A DNA stretch of 64,000 nt, from positions 62,001 through 126,000 of the forward strand of contig CBDCYD010000004.1 of the NCBI GenBank assembly GCA_965224045.1, read 5' to 3'. This DNA is from Tectiglobus sp965224045. Its GTDB lineage: Bacteria; Pseudomonadota; Alphaproteobacteria; Rhizobiales; Hyphomicrobiaceae. The position numbers were made by a program, and so were the translations under genes. The first letter of the stretch is position 1; every line of letters starts with the position of its first letter. This document shows, in pieces, positions 16,107 through 24,369 of this stretch. The notes below the pieces were generated by a model. That model searched no databases and had not been told where the DNA came from. It worked only from the letters and a program-made list of their open reading frames with translations.

Positions 16107-17368
16107 GCCAGTTTCTCCCAGGCCTTCAGGAAGAAGTCCTCGGCGCCGAAATTGCCGGACTTGAGAGCAAGGACCATGCCGTCCTCGCCGAGGCTGCGAG
16201 TCCAGGGTACGCCGGGATCGATTTCGGGACCAATCTCGATGGCGGCAATGCCGAGGGCGCCAACGACGGCGCCGGAGGTCTCGCCGCCGGCTACAATGAT
16301 CTTGGTGAAACCAGCAGCGGCGAGCGCTTTGGAGGTCTCCGACATCGCTTGCTCGACGATGCTGCCGGCCTGCTCGCGGCCGAGCTGATCCTGGACGGCG
16401 GAGACAACGTCCGGTGTGTCGCTCGAATAAATCAATACCGGGCCGTCGGCCGGCTGCGCCTTGGCGAAGGCGATGAGATCGGCGGCTGTGGTTTTGCCGG
16501 CAGCCAGATCAAGGGCATCGACTCGCAGCGCCGGCATGCCGGACAAGACCGCTCTTGCAACCTGGCCGCGGGTTGCCTCCGAACAACTGCCGGAGAGGAT
16601 CAGGGCGCGGCCTGGCCTGGCGACCATCGGCCGGGTTGCATCGGTGATTTTTAGCAGGCCCCGGCGGGCGAAGTTGTCAGGCAGGCCGAGTGCGATGCCG
16701 GATCCCCCGGTGATGAGTTTATGGTCGCCAATGGCCGTACCGATCTGCGACAGGTGGCGATCGCTGATTGCGTCAACGACGACAAAACGGTCGCCGTTGG
16801 CTTTGCACCGGTCGAATGCCGCGGTGATTGCGTCTGCACCCTGATCGACGGCTGCGTAAGGCACAAGGCCCACCTGCAGTTCGGTCTGGCGCTGCATGAC
16901 CCGAACCAGGTTGGCATCGCGCATCGGTGTCAGCGGATGATCCTTCATCGGACTGTCCGAAAGGAGTTGCTCGCCGACGAAGAGATGGCCGTTGAAGATC
17001 GTGCGCTTGTTGGTCGGAAAGGCCGGACAGACAACGGCGAGGTCGTCACCGAGCTTTTCGATCAAGGCCTCGGCTACCGGGCCGATGTTGCCCTCTTCCG
17101 TGGAATCGAACGTTGAGCAATATTTGAAAATGATCTGGCGGGCCCCGGCGGCAAGCAGAGCATCACAGCTTGTCAGAGACCAGTCGACCGCTTCGTCGAC
17201 AGGGTTGGTGCGCGACTTGAGCGCGATGACGACGGCGTCGAAATCCGCAAATCGCGACGTATCCTCCGGTACGCCCATTACCTGTAGGGTGCGCATGCCG
17301 CCGCGCGTCAGGGTCAGAGCGAGGTCAGTGGCGCCCGTCAAGTCGTCGGCGATACAGCCTAGCAGCAC
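16103..17368 (-). CDS. otnK: 3-oxo-tetronate kinase
   Basis: A four-carbon acid sugar kinase (formerly DUF1537) of 421 residues, the usual length. The N-terminal domain begins LLGCIADDLTGATDLAL; later come KYCSTFDSTEEGNIGP, VCPAFPTNKRT and the C-terminal nucleotide-binding domain with GGETSGAVVGALG. OtnK phosphorylates 3-oxo-tetronate at O4, preparing it for OtnC, whose start overlaps this stop by 4 bases. Upstream, 68 bases away, are the thiolase and OB-fold genes, so tetronate catabolism appears linked to an acyl-CoA step. Confidence 0.9.
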   Translation of the reverse strand: MLLGCIADDLTGATDLALTLTRGGMRTLQVMGVPEDTSRFADFDAVVIALKSRTNPVDEAVDWSLTSCDALLAAGARQIIFKYCSTFDSTEEGNIGPVAEALIEKLGDDLAVVCPAFPTNKRTIFNGHLFVGEQLLSDSPMKDHPLTPMRDANLVRVMQRQTELQVGLVPYAAVDQGADAITAAFDRCKANGDRFVVVDAISDRHLSQIGTAIGDHKLITGGSGIALGLPDNFARRGLLKITDATRPMVARPGRALILSGSCSEATRGQVARAVLSGMPALRVDALDLAAGKTTAADLIAFAKAQPADGPVLIYSSDTPDVVSAVQDQLGREQAGSIVEQAMSETSKALAAAGFTKIIVAGGETSGAVVGALGIAAIEIGPEIDPGVPWTRSLGEDGMVLALKSGNFGAEDFFLKAWEKLA

Positions 17369-17436
17369 GTTGCGGCCTCCCGGTGTTGGTTCTGGTCAGT
17401 CACGCATACCGTTTGAGCACGCGCGGCGGCCGTCGT

Positions 17437-17772
17437 CTACGGGGCCACCTGAAAGACAGGTACGTCGCCGTTGGTTTCGGCCGCTACAACCCAAATTCCC
17501 GGAGGCGGCCCGTCGCCCGCGAAGGTAAGGCGACCGGTGATTTGGACGCCGGCGTTGAGGGCGACGACGGCCACGGCATACTCGCCCTCGTCACGGAACG
17601 CCGTGGGAGGGCGGCGGATCATGGTCCAGCTTACCAGGATGCCGGTCGCCGGGACTTCGGCAGCATCGAGCGGGCCGGCCTGGCATGACGTGCACAGTTC
17701 GCGCGGGCCGGGGTCGAGCCGGCCGCAGGTGGTGCAGCGCAGGACCGATACCTTGCTGGCCTGGTCAGGCAT
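17437..17772 (-). CDS. Zn-ribbon domain-containing OB-fold protein (DUF35)
   Basis: A 111-residue protein with an N-terminal zinc ribbon (LRCTTCGRL and LCTSC) and a C-terminal OB fold (ILVSWTMIRRPP and the following strands). The start overlaps the end of the thiolase gene by 8 bases. DUF35 proteins accompany thiolases of the SCP-x/acetyl-CoA acetyltransferase-like group and are needed for their activity or channel acyl-CoA between active sites. The pair here shows that standard coupling. Confidence 0.87.
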   Translation of the reverse strand: MPDQASKVSVLRCTTCGRLDPGPRELCTSCQAGPLDAAEVPATGILVSWTMIRRPPTAFRDEGEYAVAVVALNAGVQITGRLTFAGDGPPPGIWVVAAETNGDVPVFQVAP

Positions 17773-18928
17773 CGCTGCGCTCCAGAATGGATACCGTGCA
17801 GGCAACACCGGCACCGCCGACGTTTTGGGCAAGGCCGAGACGGGCGCCGTCGACCTGATTGGGATGGACGCCACGCAGTTGCGTGACGATCTCGTAAAGC
17901 TGGCCGACGCCGGTTGCGCCGACGGGATGGCCCTTGGACAACAGCCCGCCGGAGGGATTGATCGCGATGTCTCCACCGACCTCGGTGCGGCCCTGCGCGG
18001 CCCACTTCGCGCCCTCGCCGCGAGGCACAAGGCGGAGGTCTTCGCTGTGAATGACTTCGGCCATGGAGAAACAATCGTGGATCTCCGCCAGATCGAGATC
18101 ACCCGGTGCAATGCCGGCCTGCCGGTAGGCCTGTTCGGCGGCGCGCTCAGTAGTTTTGAAACTGCACAGGCTTTCGTGACCGGCAAGGCGTGCCGAACCG
18201 CTCGTCTGAACCGCGGCGCGCACGCGGATCGGCAAATCCGCGGCATCGCCGGCGTAGTCGGCTGCAACGACGACCAGAGCCGATGCGCCATCGCTTACCG
18301 GACAACAGTCGTAGAGCTGTAACGGGTCGGCGATGGGCTCCGACTGGCGAATGACTTCGGGGGTGAGTGTGGCGCCCATTTGGGCGAGCGGGTTCTTGAG
18401 GCCGTTGGCCTTGTTCTTGATGATAACTGCAGAGACCTCATCTCGGGTGGTGCCGTATTGTTGGGCGTGGGCGCGCCAGGCGAGGCCGAAAAATCCGGGA
18501 AACGTCAAGCCGGACGGGCCGTCGGCCTGGTTGTCCATGGCATTGTTCAAAGCGGCGGTGACGTCGCTGCCGCGGGCATGGGTCATCTTTTCAGTGCCGA
18601 CCACGAGGGCTGCATTGCACTGACCGGAGGCGACGGCCAGGACGGCGTGGCGAAAGGCGATGCCGCCGGAGGCGCAGGCGCCTTCGACCTTGGTCGCCGG
18701 GATGCCGGCAAGGCCGAGTTCGTCGGCGACCATGCCGGCGAGGACTTCCTGGCCGCAAAGAGGTCCGGCAGCAAAATTCCCGAGATAGAGTGCGCCAATC
18801 TCTTGGCGGTCGATGCCGGCGCTCAAGAGCGCTGCGTTCGCCGCTTCGACCGCGATGGATTTGACGCCTCGACCTTCCAACTTGCCAAACCGGGTCGAGC
18901 CGATACCGGTGATGAAAACTTCGCGCAT
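17765..18928 (-). CDS. thiolase family protein (SCP-x-like acetyl-CoA acetyltransferase)
   Basis: A 387-residue thiolase-fold protein. The nucleophilic Cys is in EGACASGGIAFRHA; the catalytic His and Cys regions are EIHDCFSMAEVIHSED and LSKGHPVGATG. Together with the overlapping DUF35 gene this matches the non-canonical thiolases used in steroid, side-chain and branched acyl-CoA degradation. It begins a minus-strand run thiolase, DUF35, otnK, otnC, SDR. Whether it works in the same pathway as OtnK/OtnC is inferred from spacing only. Confidence 0.88.
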   Translation of the reverse strand: MREVFITGIGSTRFGKLEGRGVKSIAVEAANAALLSAGIDRQEIGALYLGNFAAGPLCGQEVLAGMVADELGLAGIPATKVEGACASGGIAFRHAVLAVASGQCNAALVVGTEKMTHARGSDVTAALNNAMDNQADGPSGLTFPGFFGLAWRAHAQQYGTTRDEVSAVIIKNKANGLKNPLAQMGATLTPEVIRQSEPIADPLQLYDCCPVSDGASALVVVAADYAGDAADLPIRVRAAVQTSGSARLAGHESLCSFKTTERAAEQAYRQAGIAPGDLDLAEIHDCFSMAEVIHSEDLRLVPRGEGAKWAAQGRTEVGGDIAINPSGGLLSKGHPVGATGVGQLYEIVTQLRGVHPNQVDGARLGLAQNVGGAGVACTVSILERSDA

Positions 18929-18996
18929 CGCCTAGGTCCTTGCATCAGATGATGCAGGAGACTATCGCGAAAGGGGCGCGGCGGTGAAGGGGTGTG

Positions 18997-19392
18997 TCAG
19001 CTAAAGCGATAGGGTTCCACGCCGTGGCCGGAGAGGACATAGAAGGCAAGATTGGCCGCATAGAGCGCGACCGCGATCGTGAAAATCCACCCCACGCGGA
19101 ATTTTTTGGGTGCGCAATCGCCATGGGCGCCGTGACATCCTGTCGTGCGGCAGTCAATTTGATGGCTGACGTAATGCAGCAGCAGGCCGATCACCAACAG
19201 CATGCCTGAGCCAATCAGAATAAGGCGCTCGTAATCATGCATGAGCTCATGGAAGACCACGAAGCCGCCGCCGAGGCCGATCTGACTACCGGCGCTGAGA
19301 ACGGCGACGAAAATCGGCAGTCCGCAGCAGAAGATGTGGGACAACTCCGCAATCAGGCTTGCCGCAGTGGCGACGCTCTTGAATTTCGCCAT
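18997..19392 (-). CDS. small membrane protein with MerC/MerT-like CC motif
   Basis: A 131-residue inner-membrane protein with about four hydrophobic segments. The first contains HIFCCGLPIF, resembling the CC-x-x-P metal-binding motif of MerT/MerC-type transporters. A His/Cys-rich loop (CRTTGCHGAHGDC) lies between the third and fourth segments. Its start is divergent from zur, with a Zur-box-like palindrome in between, so it is probably repressed by zinc and involved in metal movement or sensing. Mercury transport is not implied by the context. Confidence 0.68.
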   Translation of the reverse strand: MAKFKSVATAASLIAELSHIFCCGLPIFVAVLSAGSQIGLGGGFVVFHELMHDYERLILIGSGMLLVIGLLLHYVSHQIDCRTTGCHGAHGDCAPKKFRVGWIFTIAVALYAANLAFYVLSGHGVEPYRFS

Positions 19393-19453
19393 AACGTAAT
19401 ACTACTCGTAACGGTGTTGTGAGGATCGTACAGGTAGATCCGTTGATTTCGCG

Positions 19454-19470
19454 ATGTTATAATATTACAT
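19454..19470. promoter_or_regulatory. Zur-box-like palindrome between zur and the MerC-like gene
   Basis: ATGTTATAATATTACAT is an AT-rich near-perfect palindrome of the form seen in alphaproteobacterial Zur boxes. It lies 30 bases before the zur start and 62 bases before the divergent membrane-protein start, so one site could control both promoters. A similar palindrome precedes the DUF2796 gene. Confidence 0.7.
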
Positions 19471-19499
19471 ATCCCGGATCGTCAATGGGTAAGGTGGCA

Positions 19500-19901
19500 A
19501 TGTCAGCACCATCGAAGCAAAAACTGTCGAAAAACCAGTCGGTGGTGCTCGATGCCCTCAACGGTCAGGCGCAACCCTTGAGCGCCTATCAAATATTGGA
19601 TCTCGAAACCGTCCGCGCCCAGGGCCTTAAAGCACCGCTCACCATCTACAGGGCGCTCGACAAGCTCATCGAGTTCGGGCTTGTCCACAGGATCGAGAGC
19701 CTCAACGCGTTCGTCGTTTGCGATCACGAGCCACATACCGAGCCAGCCGCCTTCATGATCTGCAACGATTGCCGCCAGACGATCGAGGTGGGAACCCGGT
19801 CCCTGCAGCGGGCCGTGTCCAAGCAGGCCGCAGAACAAGGCTTCACAGTAGAACAGATGCACATCGAGATTTCAGGTCGCTGTGAGAAATGCGCCGGTTG
19901 A
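19500..19901 (+). CDS. zur: Fur-family zinc uptake regulator Zur
   Basis: A 133-residue Fur-family repressor. The winged helix part contains QNQ-like KNQSVVLDALNG and LKAPLTIYRALDKLIEFGLVHR; the dimer/metal part has CDHEPH and two CxxC pairs (CNDC and CEKC) that bind structural zinc. I chose the ATG at 19500, which has AAGGTGG ahead; an ATG at 19485 is also possible. Context makes Zur rather than Fur the right branch: Zur-type palindromes flank the gene, and a His-rich DUF2796 protein with an ABC system follows. Confidence 0.88.
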   Translation: MSAPSKQKLSKNQSVVLDALNGQAQPLSAYQILDLETVRAQGLKAPLTIYRALDKLIEFGLVHRIESLNAFVVCDHEPHTEPAAFMICNDCRQTIEVGTRSLQRAVSKQAAEQGFTVEQMHIEISGRCEKCAG

Positions 19902-19908
19902 TGTTTGC

Positions 19909-19927
19909 AATGTTATATCGTAACATT
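19909..19927. promoter_or_regulatory. Zur-box-like palindrome upstream of the zinc operon
   Basis: AATGTTATATCGTAACATT has perfect 7-base arms (AATGTTA and TAACATT). It sits in the 62-base gap between the zur stop and the DUF2796 start, 37 bases before that start. It matches the first box in core (ATGTTAT...ACAT) and would let Zur repress the DUF2796-ABC operon under zinc sufficiency. Confidence 0.75.
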
Positions 19928-19963
19928 CGATCATCTTAAGCTGGTGATCGGAGTGTTGGTGAC

Positions 19964-20605
19964 ATGAGAGTAGGCTTCGGAATGGGTGTGGCGGCGTTGT
20001 TGATCGCCGGTGCTTCGCTGGCTCAGGCGAAGGACGACGGTCATGGGCATCGCCAGCTCGGCGCGCATGAACACGGCCGGGGCAGTCTCCATATCGCTGT
20101 CGAGGGCAACTCCCTGGCGATTGAACTGGAAGCGCCGGGCGCGGACATCGTCGGCTTTGAACATGCCGCACGCAGTGAAAAGCAAAAGGCGAAACTGGCG
20201 GCTGCAAAGTCCAAGCTTGCGGATCTGTCCAAGATCGTCGCGTTGCCGCCGAATGCGGGGTGTAGCATGAAATCAGCGCGCGTCGAGCACGTCTTGGGGG
20301 ATGACAAAGACGATCATGGCCGCGGCCACGTAGGCAAGAAGGCCCGCAGTGCTCATTCGCATGACGGCAAACACGGTCACGACAAGAAGGCGGAGCAGGA
20401 CGAGGGTGGCGAGCATTCCGAGTTTCACGCGACTTACGAACTGACCTGCAAGGCAGTCGAGGCGATCACGAATGTCTCACTGCCCTATTTCGACACTTTC
20501 AAGCGCGCGGAGGCGCTGGAGGTTGTTGCGATCGGGAGCAAGGGGCAGCACAAGTTCGAGGCGACGCGGGCGCGCGCTCTGTTGGATCTCAGCAAGGTCC
20601 GGTAG
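19964..20605 (+). CDS. DUF2796 periplasmic zinc-binding protein (ZrgA-like)
   Basis: A 213-residue secreted protein with a signal peptide ending near SLAQA. The mature N-terminus begins DDGHGHRQLGAHEHG, followed by the DUF2796 core (SLHIAVEGNSLAIELEAPGADIVGFEH). A central His/Asp-rich linker (DDKDDHGRGH, HSHDGKHGHDKK) and the C-terminal ATYELTCKAVEAI domain complete it. The homologous ZrgA of Vibrio cholerae belongs to a Zur-regulated zinc uptake system. Here it lies behind a Zur box and upstream of an ATPase and a permease, giving the same operon type. Confidence 0.87.
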   Translation: MRVGFGMGVAALLIAGASLAQAKDDGHGHRQLGAHEHGRGSLHIAVEGNSLAIELEAPGADIVGFEHAARSEKQKAKLAAAKSKLADLSKIVALPPNAGCSMKSARVEHVLGDDKDDHGRGHVGKKARSAHSHDGKHGHDKKAEQDEGGEHSEFHATYELTCKAVEAITNVSLPYFDTFKRAEALEVVAIGSKGQHKFEATRARALLDLSKVR

Positions 20606-20638
20606 CCGGTTCTTGCGCAGCGGTGATGGAGTGCGGGA

Positions 20639-21388
20639 TTGAACGTTTCATCCAGATCTTCACAGGGTGACGTGACGCCTGAGCGCTCGGCGACCGACAT
20701 TGTCAGAATGTCGAAGGTTAGATTTGTATGGCCGGGTGCGCAGGCCTTCGGTATCGATATCGACCGTTTGGCCCTGCCGTCAGGATCGCGAACACTGCTG
20801 GTGGGGGCGTCGGGGAGCGGCAAGACCACGCTGCTCAGCCTGCTTTGCGGGATCATCGTTCCGCAAGCGGGCCGGATCACCATCCTGGATGAGGACATCG
20901 CGCAGCTCTCGCATGCAGCGCGCGATCGGTTTCGCGCCGAGCACATCGGTGTGATTTTCCAGATGTTCAACCTACTGCCCTACGGATCGGTGATCGACAA
21001 CGTGGTGCTGCCGCTCAGTTTTGCGTCCGTTCGCCGGCAACGTGTTTTGCAGGAGGGCAGTGAGACCGAGGCTGCACGGCGGCTGCTCGAAGCGCTCGGC
21101 ATCGAAGGGGCCTTGCTCGAGGGGCCGGCGGCGGCGCTCAGCGTTGGCCAGCAACAGCGCGTTGCGGCCGCAAGAGCGTTGATCGGCAAGCCGGAGCTGA
21201 TTGTGGCAGACGAGCCGACGTCGGCCCTTGATCAGGGCCGTCAGGAGCGGTTTCTCGACCTGTTGTTTGCACAGTTGAGCGAGACCGGCACGTCACTCTT
21301 GATGGTCTCGCATGATCGAGGTTTGGCCGGGCGCTTCGATCAGGTGTTGGATCTTACGGACATCCTCAGCCGGGAGGCGGCAGCATGA
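20639..21388 (+). CDS. ABC transporter ATP-binding protein (MacB/LolD type), zinc operon
   Basis: A 249-residue ATPase with Walker A GASGSGKTT, the Q-loop region VIFQMFNLLP, the signature LSVGQQQRVAAARAL, Walker B LIVADEPTSALD and the switch His in MVSHDRG. The signature has SVGQQ in place of SGGQQ. The longest frame starts at a TTG at 20639; the ATG at 20708 is an alternative that would still keep the whole domain. It follows the DUF2796 gene by 33 bases and overlaps the permease gene by 4 bases, so it energises that permease. Confidence 0.88.
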   Translation: MNVSSRSSQGDVTPERSATDIVRMSKVRFVWPGAQAFGIDIDRLALPSGSRTLLVGASGSGKTTLLSLLCGIIVPQAGRITILDEDIAQLSHAARDRFRAEHIGVIFQMFNLLPYGSVIDNVVLPLSFASVRRQRVLQEGSETEAARRLLEALGIEGALLEGPAAALSVGQQQRVAAARALIGKPELIVADEPTSALDQGRQERFLDLLFAQLSETGTSLLMVSHDRGLAGRFDQVLDLTDILSREAAA

Positions 21389-22644
21389 CGGTCGTGCGCC
21401 TTGCCCTGCAATCGCTGCGAAACCGCTGGCTGACCGCGCTGCTCACGGTGCTTGCAATCGCGGTGAGCGTGATACTTCTGCTCGGCGTAGAAAAGGTGCG
21501 CACCGGCGCCAAAACAAGCTTCGCCAATACCGTATCCGGAACCGATCTGATCATTGGTGCGCGCAGTGGCGGCATACAGCTGCTGCTTTATTCGGTCTTT
21601 CGTATCGGCAATGCCACCAACAACATGTCGTGGCGCGCCTACGAAGATATTCGTCGCCGGCCCGAAGTGGCCTGGATGATCCCGATGTCGCTTGGCGATA
21701 GCCATCGCGGGTTCCGCGTACTCGGGACGACAGAGGAATATTTCTCACGCTACAAATACCGCCGCGGCACGCCGCTGAGGTTTGCGGCCGGGCAAGCGTT
21801 CGAAGATCTCTTCGATGCCGTGATCGGAGCCGATGTCGCTCGTGAGCTTGGATACGAGGTTGGCCAGAGCATGGTGGTTGCGCACGGTGTCGGGCGGATA
21901 GGATTTGCCGAACACGACGACAAGCCGTTCCGCGTCGCCGGGATTCTGGCAAAGACGGGAACACCGGTTGACCGCACCGTGCATGTCAGCCTGGCGGCGA
22001 TCGAGGCGATACATATCGATTGGCAGGGCGGACAGCAACGCGAAGGGTCGCGCGTGACGGCTGATGACGTGCGCAAAATGAAGCTCAAGCCGAAGGCGGT
22101 GACGGCGGCGCTGGTCGGCCTCAAGTCGAAACTCGCCACGTTCAAGCTGCAACGTTATGTCAACACTTACCGTTCCGAGCCGCTGTCGGCGATACTGCCT
22201 GGCATCACGCTTTACGAGTTGTGGGGCTTGGTGGGGACGGCGGAGACGGCGCTACTTGCGGTATCCGTCATGGTCGTGGTGACGGCGATCCTCGGCATGA
22301 TCACCATGATCCTCGCGACGCTCAACGAGCGCCGGCGGGAGATCGCGATTCTGCGGTCCGTGGGTGCGGGGCCGCGCACGGTTATCGGATTGTTGGTGTC
22401 AGAAGCCGGGCTTTTGACGTTTGCGGGCGTGGTGCTCGGCGTGGTCGTGACATACCTTCTGTTGTTCCTCCTGCGGCCCGCGATTGATGCCGCATACGGG
22501 CTCTACCTCGATATCGCCCCGCCGAGCGCCGGCGAATTGGCGGTGCTGGGCCTAATCGTGGTTGGTGGTGTGCTGGCCGGCCTCGTACCGGCGCTCAGGG
22601 CCTATCAGTACTCGCTTGCCGACGGCATGATCGTGCGCAGCTAG
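21385..22644 (+). CDS. FtsX/MacB-type ABC permease, zinc operon
   Basis: A 419-residue membrane protein with the MacB/FtsX plan. One N-terminal segment (LTVLAIAVSVILLLGVEKV) is followed by a periplasmic domain of about 220 residues, then three C-terminal membrane segments, with NERRREIAILRSVGAGPRTV as the cytoplasmic coupling loop. It overlaps the ATPase gene (ATGA). Together with the DUF2796 protein it forms the ABC part of a Zur-controlled zinc acquisition system. The MacB-like architecture fits substrate-protein mechanics more than a classic ion channel; the mode of zinc transport is unknown. Its TAG stop lies in the dispersed repeat that follows. Confidence 0.87.
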   Translation: MTVVRLALQSLRNRWLTALLTVLAIAVSVILLLGVEKVRTGAKTSFANTVSGTDLIIGARSGGIQLLLYSVFRIGNATNNMSWRAYEDIRRRPEVAWMIPMSLGDSHRGFRVLGTTEEYFSRYKYRRGTPLRFAAGQAFEDLFDAVIGADVARELGYEVGQSMVVAHGVGRIGFAEHDDKPFRVAGILAKTGTPVDRTVHVSLAAIEAIHIDWQGGQQREGSRVTADDVRKMKLKPKAVTAALVGLKSKLATFKLQRYVNTYRSEPLSAILPGITLYELWGLVGTAETALLAVSVMVVVTAILGMITMILATLNERRREIAILRSVGAGPRTVIGLLVSEAGLLTFAGVVLGVVVTYLLLFLLRPAIDAAYGLYLDIAPPSAGELAVLGLIVVGGVLAGLVPALRAYQYSLADGMIVRS

Positions 22645-22770
22645 ATCAATTCCGCCTTAGGCGGAATCACACCGCCTGCCCACTGCCCCGCCCGGCCGCC
22701 CATACAATCGTGGTTTTGGGTGGCCGGGCGGGAAAGTGGGACGGTTCCAGCAAAATCTGAAACGCCTTAG
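22643..22770 (+). repeat. dispersed palindromic repeat, copy A
   Basis: A ~128-base element starting inside the TAG stop of the ABC permease. Its parts are a perfect hairpin ATTCCGCC-TTA-GGCGGAAT, a linker ACACCGCCTG, a large GC-rich central hairpin (CCCGCCCGGCCGCCCA around the loop TACAATCGTGG), and the right end GGTTCCAGC...TGAAACG. A second copy occurs reversed at 45865-45992 with about 85-90% identity in the flanks. The hairpins probably end transcription of the zinc operon. No protein is encoded. Confidence 0.85.
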
Positions 22771-22964
22771 ACGACACGATCTCAGCCGATGCGATACCGA
22801 TACTTATCTCTCTTTGCCGCTTCATTCCGCAATCGTTGCCGCTGTTTGCCTTTTCCTTCCAGCGCGCCTCGCTATCTTGAGCGCCGGCACTGATCGGAGC
22901 TGGCAGAGTGGACTGCGAAAGGTGCAAGCCCCATCGGCGCGGCCAGCCGAGAAAGGGAGAGACG

Positions 22965-23261
22965 ATGAAGCAGAAAGCCGATTTCGATGCAGCCGGCTTT
23001 GTCCTGATCTGGCATTCCAATGTTGCCGCTGCGCAGGACTTGGATTGCGGTAGGGCGTGGATGCCGACCGGGCGGCTGCGGCGTACGCATACAAAGTGGA
23101 ATGGTTCCATCACCCGATTGCCGGCCGATGTCGAGGTTGGCCTGCGTGGTCGCAAGGGTGATCGGGCAGAGGTCGCCTATGGCGACAATCGTGGGTGGCT
23201 GCCGCCGGACAATCATTGCGGAACGGCGGCGGCAACCTGCAACAAGCATACTGCGCAATGA
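22965..23261 (+). CDS. small SH3-like secreted protein (tentative)
   Basis: A possible 98-residue protein behind GAAAGGGAGAGACG. A weak signal-like stretch (AAGFVLIWHSNVAAA) precedes a segment DVEVGLRGRKGDRAEVAYGD followed by RGWLPPDNHC that resembles a bacterial SH3 domain. There are four Cys. Evidence is limited to the ribosome binding site and this resemblance; it may be a real periplasmic protein or a non-coding stretch between the repeat and the converging gene. Confidence 0.42.
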   Translation: MKQKADFDAAGFVLIWHSNVAAAQDLDCGRAWMPTGRLRRTHTKWNGSITRLPADVEVGLRGRKGDRAEVAYGDNRGWLPPDNHCGTAAATCNKHTAQ

Positions 23262-23352
23262 TACTGCTGCCGGCGTCGGGTTTGCCCTTCGCCGGCACTT
23301 TTCCTGCTTTGGGGCCATGGGTTCGTTTGATTGCACGGCGTTTGCAAACCAA

Positions 23353-24369
23353 TCAGCCGAGGTCTTCCAACGGGCGCGTTATGGTTCGCGTGCCGCCTGC
23401 CCATAGCGGCAGGACCGTCATTTTGGTGCCGGGGCCGCCGGTGACGATGACGTGGATATCATTGGCGCTCTGGGCTATTGGCCCTATGTCGGCGGTCCCG
23501 GCCTGTTCGAGCACGTAATTCTGGACCGCATCGATCGTCCATCCTCGCTTGGCGATCAAGCCGGCGAGTTCGGGCGGCAGCAAGAGTATGTGCTCGGGCC
23601 GGTCCGACTTGCGTGCACCGCCGCCGGCTAAGAGCGTGGCGCGCATCATCACGGCGACAGGTTCGAGAACGACTTCGGGCGAGTCCCAGTTTTCATCGTC
23701 CATGGCGGGCAGGACTTCGGCCGTGCCGGAAACGCCGAGAACGGTGACGGCGCTGTCGCCGGTGGTCAATCCTCTGCGGACATGAAAACCTGCAAACGCC
23801 GCGTCGTCCGCTTCAGCGAAGCACATGCCGTATTTGCCGGGCTGGCCCATGGTGGCCATGTCGGCGGCGCCGGTTGCCATGCCGGCCAAGTTGCGCATGA
23901 CGAGTGCGATTGCTCGCCCGAGCGTGGCATTGGCGCGATTGCCCGGGGCAAGGCAGTTGACGCCGGCGTTCATGTGCAGGTGTTTGGAAACCGGGCCGTG
24001 CACAACGGTTGCGACCGCGGTTGTGCCTGTCGTGGTTGCCAGGCCCAGCAAGTTGAACGATGGCTCGAGGCTGGCCATCGACGCGGTCAGGACAAGCGGA
24101 ACGGCACCCGGGATGCAGCCCGCCAGCACACAATTGTAGGCGACCCGGGCAATGGTCAGTTCCTGAAACAGCGGGGGCATGAGGCCGAGCGGCTGCGCAG
24201 GATCCTGCGCTACGCCGCCGAGCATATTCGTGAGGCGCATTTGCGTTGGCGGAACCAACGGCAGGCCGTCGGACAGTCCGGCATCGGTGAGGACCTGCTG
24301 CGCGTCTTCAAATGTCACGCCATCCTCGAAGACCGGCCAGGCGCCAAAAATACTCATGCCGTTCGTCAC
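23353..24369 (-). CDS. unknown protein, paralogue of its neighbour in the UGSC selenoprotein cluster
   Basis: A 338-residue protein of no named function, clearly homologous to the product of 24366-25406. Shared segments include SDGLPL near the N-terminus, AGC-x-P, GNRANATLGRAIALVMRNLAG and MGQPGKYGMCFAE. The GTG start overlaps the TGA of the upstream gene (GTGA), so translation is coupled; an ATG four codons later is the alternative. No signal peptide or membrane segment. Conserved Cys occur in AGCIPG, VNCLAPG and GMCFAE. The tight link to the UGSC selenoprotein suggests a multi-subunit redox or C-S enzyme, with the two paralogues as a heteromer. This is inference. Confidence 0.72.
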   Translation of the reverse strand: MTNGMSIFGAWPVFEDGVTFEDAQQVLTDAGLSDGLPLVPPTQMRLTNMLGGVAQDPAQPLGLMPPLFQELTIARVAYNCVLAGCIPGAVPLVLTASMASLEPSFNLLGLATTTGTTAVATVVHGPVSKHLHMNAGVNCLAPGNRANATLGRAIALVMRNLAGMATGAADMATMGQPGKYGMCFAEADDAAFAGFHVRRGLTTGDSAVTVLGVSGTAEVLPAMDDENWDSPEVVLEPVAVMMRATLLAGGGARKSDRPEHILLLPPELAGLIAKRGWTIDAVQNYVLEQAGTADIGPIAQSANDIHVIVTGGPGTKMTVLPLWAGGTRTITRPLEDLG

